43,894 nucleotides of DNA from an uncultured Porphyromonadaceae bacterium (GCA_947175215.1 CAMWLR010000014.1:1-43894), one strand, 5' to 3'. Positions 26,732 to 35,326 are shown, counted from the stretch's first letter. The notes: generated by a model not told the origin, from the letters alone. Made by a program: numbers and translations.

Positions 26732-27534
26732 TGGATACGACAATATCTGCTAAATCTGCAAACGAGACAAGATCAGGCCTCGTCACAAAATTCTCGTGGC
26801 GGCGTATGGTGATGCTTTACCGTTTTAACGCGCCCTGGATAAAAAGACAGACATTGATTTATTTGATATTCTCGCTGGGTGTCTCGCTGCTGTTTCTTTT
26901 CTCTCACCGTCAGTCCTGGCAGCTGGGGGTATACACGATGCTCGGCCTTGTGTTGGCATTCATGTATGTGTTTTCTCCTCTGGTGTTTCTTAAAGGTGGA
27001 GATGCCCGCATGGTCGAACGGATGCTTCCTGCAAGCGCACTTGAGAAGTTTCTGTTTTATGTGTCATACCTTTTTGTAGTGATACCGCTGGCTTGTTTCA
27101 TGTTTCCGTGGATAGCCGAGAAGATTTATCCGGTTGTGTTTGATACACAACACCCTTTGGCCGGTATGTTTGACATATCGGGGGCTGACATATATCAGAA
27201 TAATCAGATTTTGGCATTCGTGACAGGTATGGTGACGTGCCTCTACTGCGTACTTCATGCCCGGTCAGGGAGATATATCAAGGCTATCGCGTATAGTGTG
27301 ATGGTCTATATCGGCAGTTCGGTAATCTCGGCCATCTATACCACCAAAGAGGCGTTTATGGCCGGGTATGAAGCAGGTGCCAAATATGTCGATAATGATG
27401 AGATTACTCAGCGGGTCACAGAGTCAATCAGCGGCCATCAGACATACGCGACTGTCTGGCTTATAATTATGATTACCTATATTCTGCTTATGATGGGTCT
27501 GAGTTACCGATCAATCAGTCAACGGAATTTTTGA
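26731..27534 (+). CDS. ABC transporter permease
   Basis: A 267-residue integral membrane protein with about six hydrophobic spans (for example TLIYLIFSLGVSLLFLF near 37-55, and VWLIIMITYILLMMGLSY near the C-terminus). A larger soluble loop between the third and fourth spans contains DTQHPLAGMF. It forms an ABC-2-like exporter with the ATPase encoded directly upstream. No specific family name can be assigned from the sequence. Confidence 0.82.
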   Translation: MDTTISAKSANETRSGLVTKFSWRRMVMLYRFNAPWIKRQTLIYLIFSLGVSLLFLFSHRQSWQLGVYTMLGLVLAFMYVFSPLVFLKGGDARMVERMLPASALEKFLFYVSYLFVVIPLACFMFPWIAEKIYPVVFDTQHPLAGMFDISGADIYQNNQILAFVTGMVTCLYCVLHARSGRYIKAIAYSVMVYIGSSVISAIYTTKEAFMAGYEAGAKYVDNDEITQRVTESISGHQTYATVWLIIMITYILLMMGLSYRSISQRNF

Positions 27535-27556
27535 AGAATGAGAATCAAGATTATTA

Positions 27557-27919
27557 ATGATAGAGTTTAATGACAATAAACCGATCTACCGGCAGATAGT
27601 TGACTACGCTTTTAACCGCATTCTCGACGGCGCGTGGCGACCCGGCGAAATGATACCCTCGGTGAGAGAGCTCACCACCGACCTGGGGGTCAACAACCGC
27701 ACGGTGCTCAAAGCCTTTGATGAGTTGCAGGCAATCGGCGTGATCGAGCCGCGCAGAGGTATGGGATTCCTGCTGGTCACCGACGGTGCCGAGAGGGTCA
27801 GGAATGCTAAACGTCGGGAGTTCTGCGACACTGCCATCCCTCAGATTGTTGCCGAAATGCGTCTGCTCGGCATCACGGCAGACGAGGTGGCGGAGATGCT
27901 CAAGGCAGCCGGTTTGTAG
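27557..27919 (+). CDS. GntR-family transcriptional regulator (YtrA type)
   Basis: A 120-residue winged-helix regulator: the GntR DNA-binding domain covers about residues 5-75 (IYRQIVDYAFNRILDG, PSVRELTTDLGVNNRTVLKAF, PRRGMGFLL) and only a short helical C-terminal part follows. That size is typical of the YtrA subfamily, which represses its neighbouring ABC transporter genes. It lies 22 nt downstream of the permease, so it probably autoregulates the operon starting at 25772. Ligand unknown. Confidence 0.92.
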   Translation: MIEFNDNKPIYRQIVDYAFNRILDGAWRPGEMIPSVRELTTDLGVNNRTVLKAFDELQAIGVIEPRRGMGFLLVTDGAERVRNAKRREFCDTAIPQIVAEMRLLGITADEVAEMLKAAGL

Positions 27920-27956
27920 GTTTAATTTATTAACATACATCAAATTATAGATCACT

Positions 27957-28019
27957 ATGATTGAACAGCTTTTAATCATGGCAGCCATCTCTATGCTCGT
28001 TTTTATGGTCGCTGCTTAA
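27957..28019 (+). CDS. Possible 20-residue membrane peptide
   Basis: ATG at 27957 opens a 20-codon frame encoding a nearly all-hydrophobic peptide (MIEQLLIMAAISMLVFMVAA), long enough for one membrane helix. It lies 37 nt after the GntR gene. It could be a small membrane protein or chance; no homologue is recognised and no strong ribosome site is visible. Confidence 0.35.
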   Translation: MIEQLLIMAAISMLVFMVAA

Positions 28020-28070
28020 CCACTGATGATTGAGCGCTGATGAGTTATGACGGGTCAATCGAAAGATTTT

Positions 28071-28102
28071 TTTGCAAGCTCGGTCTACTTTAGTTAACTT
28101 TG
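28071..28102 (+). promoter_or_regulatory. Promoter for LysE-type exporter gene
   Basis: TTTG (28071-28074), a 20-nt spacer, then TAACTTTG (28095-28102). The ATG is only 9 nt after the -7 element, so the transcript would have a very short leader or none. Confidence 0.75.
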
Positions 28103-28111
28103 CAAATCTGA

Positions 28112-28765
28112 ATGGACACCTTGTTACACATACTTGTCAGCGGACTGCTCATCGGCATATTCGTATCGGCGCCGATGGGGCCGATAGGTATGCTCGTCAT
28201 TCAGCGGACACTTAACAAGGGGCGGCTGCCTGCGCTCTTTACCGGTGTGGGGGCAGCGCTGTCTGACCTTACGTATAGCCTGCTCACAGGCCTCGGTCTC
28301 TCATTCATAACCGACTTTATCACTGCCAACGAGATGCTGTTGCAGATTGTGGGCAGTGTGGTGCTGATAGCGTTTGCTTTTTATCTTTTCAAGAAAAATC
28401 CCACCATTGCCTTGCGGCGTCCCGAGGATGTCCCCAACAGTTATTGGATGGATTTTGCGACGGGATTTCTTTTTACATTCGCCAACCCTCTGATATTATT
28501 CTTTATCATCGGCCTGTTTGCGCGGTTTAACTTCATCCTGCCCGAGTTTCGTTACTACCATTATATATTAGGGTATGCCTCGATATTTGCCGGTGCACTT
28601 ACATGGTGGTGGGTTATAACATTCTTTGTCAATAAAGTCAGATCGCACTTCAATATGCGGTCGTTATGGATATTCAACCGTATCATCGCCGGCATCCTTG
28701 CCCTGATGGCCATCTACGGCCTTTACAGCGGGGTGGCCGAATATCTAAATCTCCCGGCGATCTGA
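28112..28765 (+). CDS. LysE-family exporter
   Basis: A 217-residue membrane protein with about six spans. The N-terminal part has the family pattern PMGPIGMLVIQRTLNKGRLPALFTGVGAALSDLTYSLL (about 22-60), and NPLILFFIIGLFA lies near 125-137. LysE/RhtB proteins export amino acids or related small molecules; the substrate here is unknown. It has its own promoter immediately upstream and is followed 41 nt later by the CBM9-like gene. Confidence 0.88.
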   Translation: MDTLLHILVSGLLIGIFVSAPMGPIGMLVIQRTLNKGRLPALFTGVGAALSDLTYSLLTGLGLSFITDFITANEMLLQIVGSVVLIAFAFYLFKKNPTIALRRPEDVPNSYWMDFATGFLFTFANPLILFFIIGLFARFNFILPEFRYYHYILGYASIFAGALTWWWVITFFVNKVRSHFNMRSLWIFNRIIAGILALMAIYGLYSGVAEYLNLPAI

Positions 28766-28806
28766 CACCGCCCGCACTATACGCTTATCTAATTATTTAA
28801 CCGGTC

Positions 28807-29466
28807 ATGAATACCCCACTCACGGCATCACTGCCATATGCACCTCAGGTAGAGAACCATAATATATCTGAAGTCGCCGGTCTCCTTGAGGAAAACGGTG
28901 TCAGGCTGTCGGTTGAGTCTCTCAACTGGCCCGAAGAATATCCCTATCGTCCGCTTACGGTCGTGTCGGCGGCGCACTCGGGTGAGCATATATTTATTGA
29001 TTTTCTGGTCAGGTGTAATTATCTGCGAGCTGTCAACTATACCCCCAACTCACCGGTGAGCGAAGACTCATGTGTCGAGTTTTTTGTCACCGAGGCTGAC
29101 CGACCAGACAGCTATCTGAGTTTCTGCTTTAATTGTATAGGTACGATACAGGCCGCCCGACATACCCCCGAGGGTATTGAGTTCCTGCCGGCCGATGAGA
29201 TCTCGCGCATCAAAGTATACGCCTCGGTTGGTACGCGACCGTTTCAAGAGGTCGAGGGGTCATTTATTTGGAGTGTCACGATTGCTATACCGCTTGATCT
29301 TCTCGGCGTGCACTATGAGGAGGGTAGGGAGGTCGCACTGCGCGCCAACTTCAACAAATGTGCGTCGGCTACATCGCAGCCTCATTATCTGTCATGGGCG
29401 CCGATCGTCTCAGAGCACCCCGATTTTGATCGCCCTGACTGTTTTGCTACCCTGATTCTTGAGTAA
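28807..29466 (+). CDS. CBM9-like domain protein
   Basis: A 219-residue single-domain protein with the pattern of carbohydrate-binding family 9-like domains: Asp/Glu-rich strand DSCVEFFV (about 94-101), SYLSFCFNCIGTI, WSVTIAIPLDLLG, and the C-terminal ALRANFNKCA...HYLSWAPI. No signal peptide or lipobox is visible, which is odd for a carbohydrate-binding module, so it may be a cytoplasmic relative with another role. Function is unproven. Same strand as the LysE gene, possibly cotranscribed. Confidence 0.65.
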   Translation: MNTPLTASLPYAPQVENHNISEVAGLLEENGVRLSVESLNWPEEYPYRPLTVVSAAHSGEHIFIDFLVRCNYLRAVNYTPNSPVSEDSCVEFFVTEADRPDSYLSFCFNCIGTIQAARHTPEGIEFLPADEISRIKVYASVGTRPFQEVEGSFIWSVTIAIPLDLLGVHYEEGREVALRANFNKCASATSQPHYLSWAPIVSEHPDFDRPDCFATLILE

Positions 29467-29519
29467 AATCAGCCGAGACTCACTCAGCAATCGGCCAAGA
29501 ATCAGCCGAGAATCACTCA
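29467..29519. repeat. 20-bp imperfect direct repeat before tRNA
   Basis: Two copies of a 20-nt unit (AATCAGCCGAGACTCACTCA at 29467-29486 and the same with one change at 29500-29519), separated by 13 nt that include a related AATCGGCCA. It lies between the CBM9-like gene and the tRNA promoter. Origin unknown. Confidence 0.75.
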
Positions 29520-29564
29520 ATAACGATTTTTTTGAAGTTTTTTTGAAAAAAATCGGCCAAAAAA

Positions 29565-29595
29565 TTTGTGGGTTCAGAAAAAGTGCTTACCTTTG
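29565..29595 (+). promoter_or_regulatory. tRNA-Glu promoter
   Basis: TTTG (29565-29568), a 19-nt spacer, then TACCTTTG (29588-29595), a full Bacteroidetes -33/-7 match, 39 nt before the tRNA. Confidence 0.85.
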
Positions 29596-29634
29596 CAACG
29601 TCAAAAGGGAACAACAATCCCGACGACTGCTAAC

Positions 29635-29707
29635 GGCGATTTAGTGTAGTGGCCTAGCACGCCACCCTCTCACGGTGGAGACCCGGGTTCGATTCCCGGA
29701 TTCGCTA
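29635..29707 (+). tRNA. tRNA-Glu (anticodon CTC)
   Basis: 73-nt cloverleaf: D stem GTG/CAC, anticodon stem CCACC/GGTGG with loop CTCTCAC (anticodon CTC, reads GAG), a 4-nt variable loop, T arm CCGGG-TTCGATT-CCCGG, and discriminator A. CCA is not encoded. The acceptor stem GGCGATT/ATTCGCT has a G-U closing pair and one apparent T-T mismatch (positions 6-67), which is unusual. The D loop TAGTGGCCTAG is typical of tRNA-Glu. An intrinsic terminator follows. Confidence 0.92.
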
Positions 29708-29711
29708 CAAG

Positions 29712-29748
29712 AAAAAAGGACTGTTCCCTAAAAAGGCAGTCCTTTTTT
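29712..29748 (+). terminator. Intrinsic terminator after tRNA-Glu
   Basis: A-rich arm ending GGACTG (to 29723) pairs with CAGTCC (29737-29742) followed by six T, with a 13-nt loop. The A-run extends the stem into the T-run. Confidence 0.88.
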
Positions 29749-29767
29749 GTTTTATCATCACAATTAA

Positions 29768-30427
29768 GTGCGGAATATGTCGGTCGACAAAGAAAAAGGA
29801 ATATATCTCAAACTGTTCAGCTCCTTTCTCAGAATCGGAGCATTTACGTTTGGCGGCGGTTGGGCAATGATCTCGCTTATTCAACGTGAGGTTGTCGAGA
29901 ACCGCAAGTGGATAGCCCGTGAGGAATTCCTCGATCTACTCGCTGTCGCCCAATCACTCCCCGGCATTCTGGCGGTTAATATATCGGTTGCCGTCGGCGA
30001 CAAGTTGAGGGGCATGCGGGGTAGTGTGGCAGCCGCCCTCGGCACGATACTCCCATCATTCCTGATTATTCTCACCATCGCGATTTTCCTTACCCCCGAC
30101 CTGATACAGAACAACCGTATCATAGCGGCGATATTCAGTGGTATCCGCCCCGCAGTCGTCGCTCTGATTGTCGCTCCAGTGATCACGTCGGCCAAATCGG
30201 CCAAGATCGGCTGGAAGACTGTTTGGATACCGGTTGTGGCTGCCTTGCTGATATGGTCTAAGCTGCCTGTAATCTCCAACCCGATTCTGTATGTCGTGCT
30301 TGGCGCGCTGGGCGGCTATCTGTGGTTGCGCAGGCAAGAGAAGCGACTCGGGATTGCCAAGATGGATACCGCGACCCCCGGGCAGACAGATGCACTTGAT
30401 AAGGATGAGAAGGAGGATGGCTTATGA
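29768..30427 (+). CDS. Chromate-type transporter, first half (ChrA family)
   Basis: A 219-residue protein with one CHR domain: FGGGWAMISLIQREVV (about 28-43), LAVAQSLPGILAVNIS, and four to six membrane spans. Two such half-size proteins usually work as a pair. CHR proteins may export chromate, but in gut bacteria the true substrate is often unknown (sulfate-like anions are possible). A basic and acidic tail follows the last span. It overlaps the next gene by 4 nt (ATGA), showing translational coupling. Confidence 0.9.
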   Translation: MRNMSVDKEKGIYLKLFSSFLRIGAFTFGGGWAMISLIQREVVENRKWIAREEFLDLLAVAQSLPGILAVNISVAVGDKLRGMRGSVAAALGTILPSFLIILTIAIFLTPDLIQNNRIIAAIFSGIRPAVVALIVAPVITSAKSAKIGWKTVWIPVVAALLIWSKLPVISNPILYVVLGALGGYLWLRRQEKRLGIAKMDTATPGQTDALDKDEKEDGL

Positions 30428-30990
30428 TTTACCTTAAACTTATATGGAGTTATCTTAAGATCGGGCTGTTTGGCTTTGGCGGCGGTTATGCCATGCTGTC
30501 GCTTATTGAGCGAGAGATAGTCGGCTCGGGATGGATCACCCCTAAAATGTTTACTGACATCGTTGCCATTTCGCAGATGACTCCCGGCCCGATCGGCATA
30601 AACTCAGCCACATACATCGGGTATGTAGCGCCAATTCATGCAGGCTACGACAGTCCGTTGTGGGGGCTGTTAGGGTCGGTGGTCTGTACGCTTGTGGTCA
30701 TCTTGCCCTCTTTCCTGTTAGTGGCCTTTACGAGTCACCTAATATCTAAACATAAAGAGAGCGTCGTAATCCGTGGCATTTTCTCCGGGCTACGTCCTGT
30801 AGTTATAGGCCTGATAGCGTCGGCGGCATTACTGCTGATGAACGGCGAGAATTTCGGCACGGAGACTAATGAAATCTTCATCTCGGTGATTATCGCTGTC
30901 GCTGCTCTCGCGACGGTACTCTTTACCAAGATACATCCTATCCTCGTGATCATCCTGTCGGGGATAGCCGGTCTGATCATATATTATTAA
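30424..30990 (+). CDS. Chromate-type transporter, second half (ChrA family)
   Basis: A 188-residue CHR-domain partner of the preceding gene, with FGGGYAMLSLIEREIV (about 18-33) and AISQMTPGPIGINSATYIGY (about 56-75), and a hydrophobic C-terminus that ends directly in a membrane span. The two halves share the FGGGxAMxSLIxREIV signature, consistent with an old duplication. Function as a heteromeric anion transporter is inferred. folC begins 9 nt downstream. Confidence 0.9.
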   Translation: MIYLKLIWSYLKIGLFGFGGGYAMLSLIEREIVGSGWITPKMFTDIVAISQMTPGPIGINSATYIGYVAPIHAGYDSPLWGLLGSVVCTLVVILPSFLLVAFTSHLISKHKESVVIRGIFSGLRPVVIGLIASAALLLMNGENFGTETNEIFISVIIAVAALATVLFTKIHPILVIILSGIAGLIIYY

Positions 30991-30999
30991 AGAGATGCC

Positions 31000-32337
31000 A
31001 TGACGTTATCATATAGCGAAACAATAGAGTATCTCTATAGACAGACTCCGCAGTTTCAACTGATCGGGGCGGCGGCCTATAAGCCCGGCCTTGATACGGT
31101 GACAGCTTTGGCTGAGCGTTTTGGGAATCCTCACCACAGTCTCAAGATTATACATATCGGGGGAACAAACGGCAAAGGATCGACCGCCCACTCGATAGCC
31201 TCCGTGTTACAATGCGCCGGATATAAGGTCGGGTTGTTCACGTCACCTCATCTTACAGACTTCAGAGAGCGTATCAAAATCAACGGCAACATGATACCGC
31301 GTGACGAAGTCACAGCGTTTGTCAGCCGTTTCCGCGAGATGCAGTCTTCGCCCGATACAGCCGTACCGACCCCGTCTTTTTTTGAACTGACGACCGTCAT
31401 GGCCTTTGACTATTTTGCCCGCAACAATGTCGATTATGCCGTCATAGAGGTCGGCCTGGGCGGACGTCTCGATTCAACAAACATCATCGACCCGATACTG
31501 TCGGTAATAACCAATATCTCAAAGGATCATGTGGCTCAGCTCGGTCACACCCTCACGCAGATAGCATCAGAGAAAGCCGGGATAATCAAGCCGGGGAGGC
31601 CTGTTGTGATAGGGGAGGCCCGCGGGGAGGTCAAATATCTGTTTATCGACCGCGCAGCCGAGTGTGACTCGCCGATATATTTTGCCGATGAGATGTTGCG
31701 CACACTTGATATAAAACGTGCCGATGAGGGATTAAAGGCCAATACAGGGTATGGCCCGGTTTGTTACGGGCTGACAGGATACTGCCAGGAAAATAATCTC
31801 AAGACCATACTTACGGCGTTAGACGTACTCCGTCGTGCCGGGGTGCGATTTGACGATGCAGCGGTCGCATCCGGGTTGCGTGATGTTGTCACTCTCACCG
31901 GTCTGTCAGGGAGATGGATGAGAGTCTGCGACACTCCTCTCATTGTCTGCGATACGGGGCATAACGAGGGGGGCTGGCAATATATCTCGCGACAGCTTGA
32001 GGCTCATGACGGTCAGGTCATTGCTGTCCTGGGGTTTGTCAATGATAAGGATGTAACCCACATACTACCACTCATTCCTGAACGTTGCGAAATAATATAT
32101 ACCCGAGCCTCGGTGCCGCGTGCGATGGATGAGCAAAAGCTCGCCGATATCGGTCGCGATGCCGGTCGCCCCGGCGATGTCGCACACACGCTCTCTGATG
32201 CTATGACGTTGGCCCGTGAGCGGGCCAACGAATCGGGTGTCGGAGTTAAGCGGCCTTTGATATTTGTCGGAGGTTCGACATTTCTGGTCGCCGATCTGCT
32301 GGCAATTGACGAGGGGGCAGCCCGCAAAAACACATAA
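31000..32337 (+). CDS. folC: Folylpolyglutamate synthase / dihydrofolate synthase
   Basis: A Mur-ligase-family enzyme that adds glutamate to (dihydro)folate, using ATP. The P-loop GGTNGKGST spans 54-62, followed by the family signatures SPHLTDFRERIKING (about 79-93), EVGLGGRLDSTN (about 151-162) and the C-terminal VCDTGHNEGGW. Length 445 is typical. It starts 9 nt after the chrA pair, and the urease genes begin 109 nt downstream with no clear promoter between, so part of urease transcription could arise from read-through. Confidence 0.95.
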   Translation: MTLSYSETIEYLYRQTPQFQLIGAAAYKPGLDTVTALAERFGNPHHSLKIIHIGGTNGKGSTAHSIASVLQCAGYKVGLFTSPHLTDFRERIKINGNMIPRDEVTAFVSRFREMQSSPDTAVPTPSFFELTTVMAFDYFARNNVDYAVIEVGLGGRLDSTNIIDPILSVITNISKDHVAQLGHTLTQIASEKAGIIKPGRPVVIGEARGEVKYLFIDRAAECDSPIYFADEMLRTLDIKRADEGLKANTGYGPVCYGLTGYCQENNLKTILTALDVLRRAGVRFDDAAVASGLRDVVTLTGLSGRWMRVCDTPLIVCDTGHNEGGWQYISRQLEAHDGQVIAVLGFVNDKDVTHILPLIPERCEIIYTRASVPRAMDEQKLADIGRDAGRPGDVAHTLSDAMTLARERANESGVGVKRPLIFVGGSTFLVADLLAIDEGAARKNT

Positions 32338-32446
32338 GTCACCCATGAAATTTTAACCCGCAAAAATAAAGATCCATAAAACTTTTTGCGTACTAAAATT
32401 GTTACACATACAATAAGATTTATTACCATTCAAAAACGCCTGAATC

Positions 32447-32749
32447 ATGCATCTTACTCCTAAAGAACTTGACAAGCTCAAATTACTGACACTCGGCATG
32501 ATCGCCGAGCGCAGGCTTAACAAGGGGTTGAAACTCAACTATCCCGAAGCTGTCGCTTATATCACTTCATGCGCCCTTGAGGGTGCCCGTGAGGGGAAAA
32601 CTGTCGAAGAGGTAATGCACGACGCCACCACCGTCCTGACCAAAGACCAGGTTATGGAGGGTGTTGCCGATATGATTACCCTGCTTCAGGTCGAGGCTGT
32701 CTTTACCGACGGCTCGCGCCTTGTCAGCATCCACCATCCCATTAAGTAA
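32447..32749 (+). CDS. ureA: Urease gamma subunit
   Basis: Smallest urease subunit, 100 residues, the usual length. It begins [11 protein letters not shown] and contains the typical [10 protein letters not shown] (about 27-36) and [26 protein letters not shown]-terminus. It assembles with UreB and UreC into the (alpha-beta-gamma) urease that hydrolyses urea to ammonia and carbamate in the cytoplasm. First gene of the urease cluster; ureB follows after 59 nt. Confidence 0.97.
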   Translation: MHLTPKELDKLKLLTLGMIAERRLNKGLKLNYPEAVAYITSCALEGAREGKTVEEVMHDATTVLTKDQVMEGVADMITLLQVEAVFTDGSRLVSIHHPIK

Positions 32750-32808
32750 GCACGACCGGATTGTGAATGTGTATCCATTAAGTTTTTAACAAACAAGACA
32801 TTAACACA

Positions 32809-33402
32809 ATGAGCACAAACGACAACACCGGTAAGCCTGCTGCAACGACCCCCGCAGCCGCCCAGCCTGCCGAGACATACGCAACCCCTATGGGAGTATT
32901 CGAGGGTAAACCTCAGATTGCATATCCCAATACCCCCGGTTTTACACCCGCAGATTATGTTCCCGTTGGTGGTGTGATCCTTGCGTCAGACCCTATCCAA
33001 TACAATACCGACCGCCGTACAGTCACTCTTAAGGTACGCAATACCGGTGACCGCCCCGTGCAGATCGGGTCTCACTTCCACTTCTTTGAGGTGAACCGTT
33101 ATCTCGAGTTCGACCGACCCAAAGCATTTGGTTATCACTTAAATATCCCCGCTACCACAGCCGTGCGTTTTGAGCCGGGTGAGGAGAAGCAGGTAGAACT
33201 TGTAACTTATTGGGGGAAACGCCGCGTGATCGGTTTCAACAATCTTGTCGACGGTTTCACCGGCGGCGAAGACTTCCCGACATATTATCCCAAGTATCTC
33301 CGTGCCGTTGAACTGATGAAGGAATACCAGTTCAAGTCGGCTCCTGAGGAGACCGACGCTCCCGAATTTACCTCCGGAGAAGACACCAAGGGCGCCAACT
33401 GA
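32809..33402 (+). CDS. ureB: Urease beta subunit (extended)
   Basis: Contains the full urease-beta core at about residues 50-150: [66 protein letters not shown]. At 197 residues it is longer than usual (about 100-125): there is a Thr/Ala/Pro-rich N-terminal extension of about 50 residues and a charged C-terminal tail of about 45. The start at 32809 is kept because ACACA ATG follows ureA directly and the frame has no better Met until residue 28. ureC follows after 52 nt. Confidence 0.95.
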   Translation: MSTNDNTGKPAATTPAAAQPAETYATPMGVFEGKPQIAYPNTPGFTPADYVPVGGVILASDPIQYNTDRRTVTLKVRNTGDRPVQIGSHFHFFEVNRYLEFDRPKAFGYHLNIPATTAVRFEPGEEKQVELVTYWGKRRVIGFNNLVDGFTGGEDFPTYYPKYLRAVELMKEYQFKSAPEETDAPEFTSGEDTKGAN

Positions 33403-33454
33403 TGACCCCGAGGTATCGCTATCCTTTACTTCAACATCCTAATCAGACATATCA

Positions 33455-35173
33455 ATGGCTACTTCAACAAGACAAGAATATAACGACCTGTTTGGGCCGA
33501 CCGTGGGTGACAAGATCCGTCTTGCCAACACCGACCTCTATGTACAGATTGAAAAAGACCTCCGTGTTTACGGCGACGAGACCGTATACGGCGGCGGCAA
33601 GACCCTGCGTGACGGCATGGGTACTGCTAACGAAATCACCTCACATGCCGGTTCGCTCGACCTGGTTATCACCAACGTAACCATCCTCGACCCGATTTTG
33701 GGTGTGATAAAGGCTGATGTCGGTGTCAAGGACGGCAAGATCGCAGGTATCGGCAAGGCCGGTAACCCCAACATCATGCGCGGTGTTACCCCCACACTCT
33801 GCACCGGTCCGTCAACCGACGCCATTTCGGGCGAGCACCTGATCCTGACAGCCGCCGGTATTGACGGTCACGTACACATGATCTGCCCGCAGCAGGCATA
33901 CGACTGTCTCAGCAACGGTATCACCACACTTATCGGTGGCGGTATCGGCCCGACCGACGGTTCTAACGGTACAACCATCACATCAGGCAAGTGGAATCAT
34001 GACATGATGCTAAAGAGTACCGAGGGTCTCCCCATAAACATGGGTTTCCTCGGCAAGGGTAACTCGTCATGCCGCAAGACCCTCGATGAGCAGATCGAAG
34101 CCGGTCTCTGCGGTTACAAGATTCACGAAGACTGGGGTTCGACCATGGGCGCAATCCGTGCCTGCATGGACTCGGCTGAGAAATATGACGTACAGGTATG
34201 TATCCACTCCGATACCCTTAACGAGTCGGGTTATGTCGAGGATACCATCGCAGCTATTGACGGCCGTACCATCCATACATACCATACCGAGGGTGCCGGC
34301 GGAGGTCACGCTCCCGACCTTATGAAGGTTGCCTCGATGAGCAACGTTCTCCCCTCGTCGACCAACCCCACACTCCCTTACGGTATCAACTCACAGGCAG
34401 AACTCTTTGATATGATCATGGTCTGCCATAACCTCAACCCGCTGATCCCCTCTGACGTAGCGTTCGCCGAGAGCCGTGTTCGTCCCGAGACACAGGCTGC
34501 CGAAAATGTGTTCCATGATCTCGGTATTATCTCTATGGTTTCGTCAGACTCTCAAGCCATGGGCCGTGTAGGTGAGTCATTCATGCGTACATTCCAGATG
34601 GCATCGTATATGAAGCAGGTTCGCGGTAAACTCCCCGAGGACTCGACAGAGAACGATAACTTCCGTGTGCTCCGTTACCTCGCCCAGATCACTCTCAACC
34701 CCGCCATCACTTACGGTATCTCTGATGTGCTCGGTTCGATTGCTGTCGGCAAGATGGCAGACCTCGTGCTTTGGGAGCCCGCATTCTTCGGCACCAAGCC
34801 CAAGATGGTCATCAAGGGCGGTTTAATCAACTGGGCCAACATGGGTGACCCCAACGCCTCACTCCCCACACCTCAGCCCAAGATCATGCGTCCGATGTAC
34901 GGTGCGTTCGGCAAGGCAATGCCCCAAACCTGTATGCGTTTCGTATCTAAGGCCGGTTATGACAACGGTGTCAAGGAGCGCGTAGGCACTGACAATATCT
35001 TCTATCCGGTGCACGGCACACGTCAGATCACCAAGGCAGATATGGTACTCAACGGTGCGATGCCTCAGATCGAGGTAGATCCCGAGACATTCAACGTATA
35101 TGTTGACGGTGTCCTCGCCACCGTTCCCCCCGCCAAGGAACTCTCTCTGGGTCAGCTGTATTGGTTTAGCTGA
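33455..35173 (+). CDS. ureC: Urease alpha (catalytic) subunit
   Basis: A 572-residue nickel-dependent amidohydrolase. Numbering runs five ahead of the Klebsiella enzyme, and all the nickel and catalytic residues are present: H139 and H141 (GHVHM), carbamylated K222 (GYKIH), H251, H277 (HTYHTEG), D365 (SSDSQ), and the flap Cys324-His325 (MVCHN). It should therefore be active once loaded by UreEFGD. An intrinsic terminator 17 nt after the stop separates it from ureE. Confidence 0.99.
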   Translation: MATSTRQEYNDLFGPTVGDKIRLANTDLYVQIEKDLRVYGDETVYGGGKTLRDGMGTANEITSHAGSLDLVITNVTILDPILGVIKADVGVKDGKIAGIGKAGNPNIMRGVTPTLCTGPSTDAISGEHLILTAAGIDGHVHMICPQQAYDCLSNGITTLIGGGIGPTDGSNGTTITSGKWNHDMMLKSTEGLPINMGFLGKGNSSCRKTLDEQIEAGLCGYKIHEDWGSTMGAIRACMDSAEKYDVQVCIHSDTLNESGYVEDTIAAIDGRTIHTYHTEGAGGGHAPDLMKVASMSNVLPSSTNPTLPYGINSQAELFDMIMVCHNLNPLIPSDVAFAESRVRPETQAAENVFHDLGIISMVSSDSQAMGRVGESFMRTFQMASYMKQVRGKLPEDSTENDNFRVLRYLAQITLNPAITYGISDVLGSIAVGKMADLVLWEPAFFGTKPKMVIKGGLINWANMGDPNASLPTPQPKIMRPMYGAFGKAMPQTCMRFVSKAGYDNGVKERVGTDNIFYPVHGTRQITKADMVLNGAMPQIEVDPETFNVYVDGVLATVPPAKELSLGQLYWFS

Positions 35174-35190
35174 TAAGAGCCTGAATACAC

Positions 35191-35227
35191 AAAAACGGGC
35201 CTGTGAAACTCTCGCAGGTCCGTTTTT
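35191..35227 (+). terminator. Intrinsic terminator between ureC and ureE
   Basis: AAAAACGGGCCTG (35191-35203) pairs with CAGGTCCGTTTTT (35215-35227): a 13-bp stem with one G-U pair, an 11-nt loop and a T-run. It sits inside the urease cluster and likely reduces expression of the downstream accessory genes. Confidence 0.88.
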
Positions 35228-35259
35228 GACTAATCGCGGCTCAACAATTTAGTGCCGGG

Positions 35260-35291
35260 ATTGTTATAACAATGACCACATGCAGGTCATT
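35260..35291 (+). promoter_or_regulatory. Palindrome and hairpin upstream of ureE
   Basis: A perfect 14-bp palindrome, ATTGTTATAACAAT (35260-35273), overlaps a hairpin AATGACC/GGTCATT (35271-35277 and 35285-35291, 7-nt loop). The palindrome could be an operator for a dimeric regulator; no regulator is identified. Confidence 0.45.
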
Positions 35292-35326
35292 TAACCGTTT
35301 CAACAATTTATTTACAGATTATCATA

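Noticed and set aside
32359-32390. CGCAAAAA/TTTTTGCG inverted repeat between folC and ureA as a terminator
   Set aside because: The stem is only 8 bp and A/T-rich with a 16-nt loop and no following T-run, so support is too weak to list.
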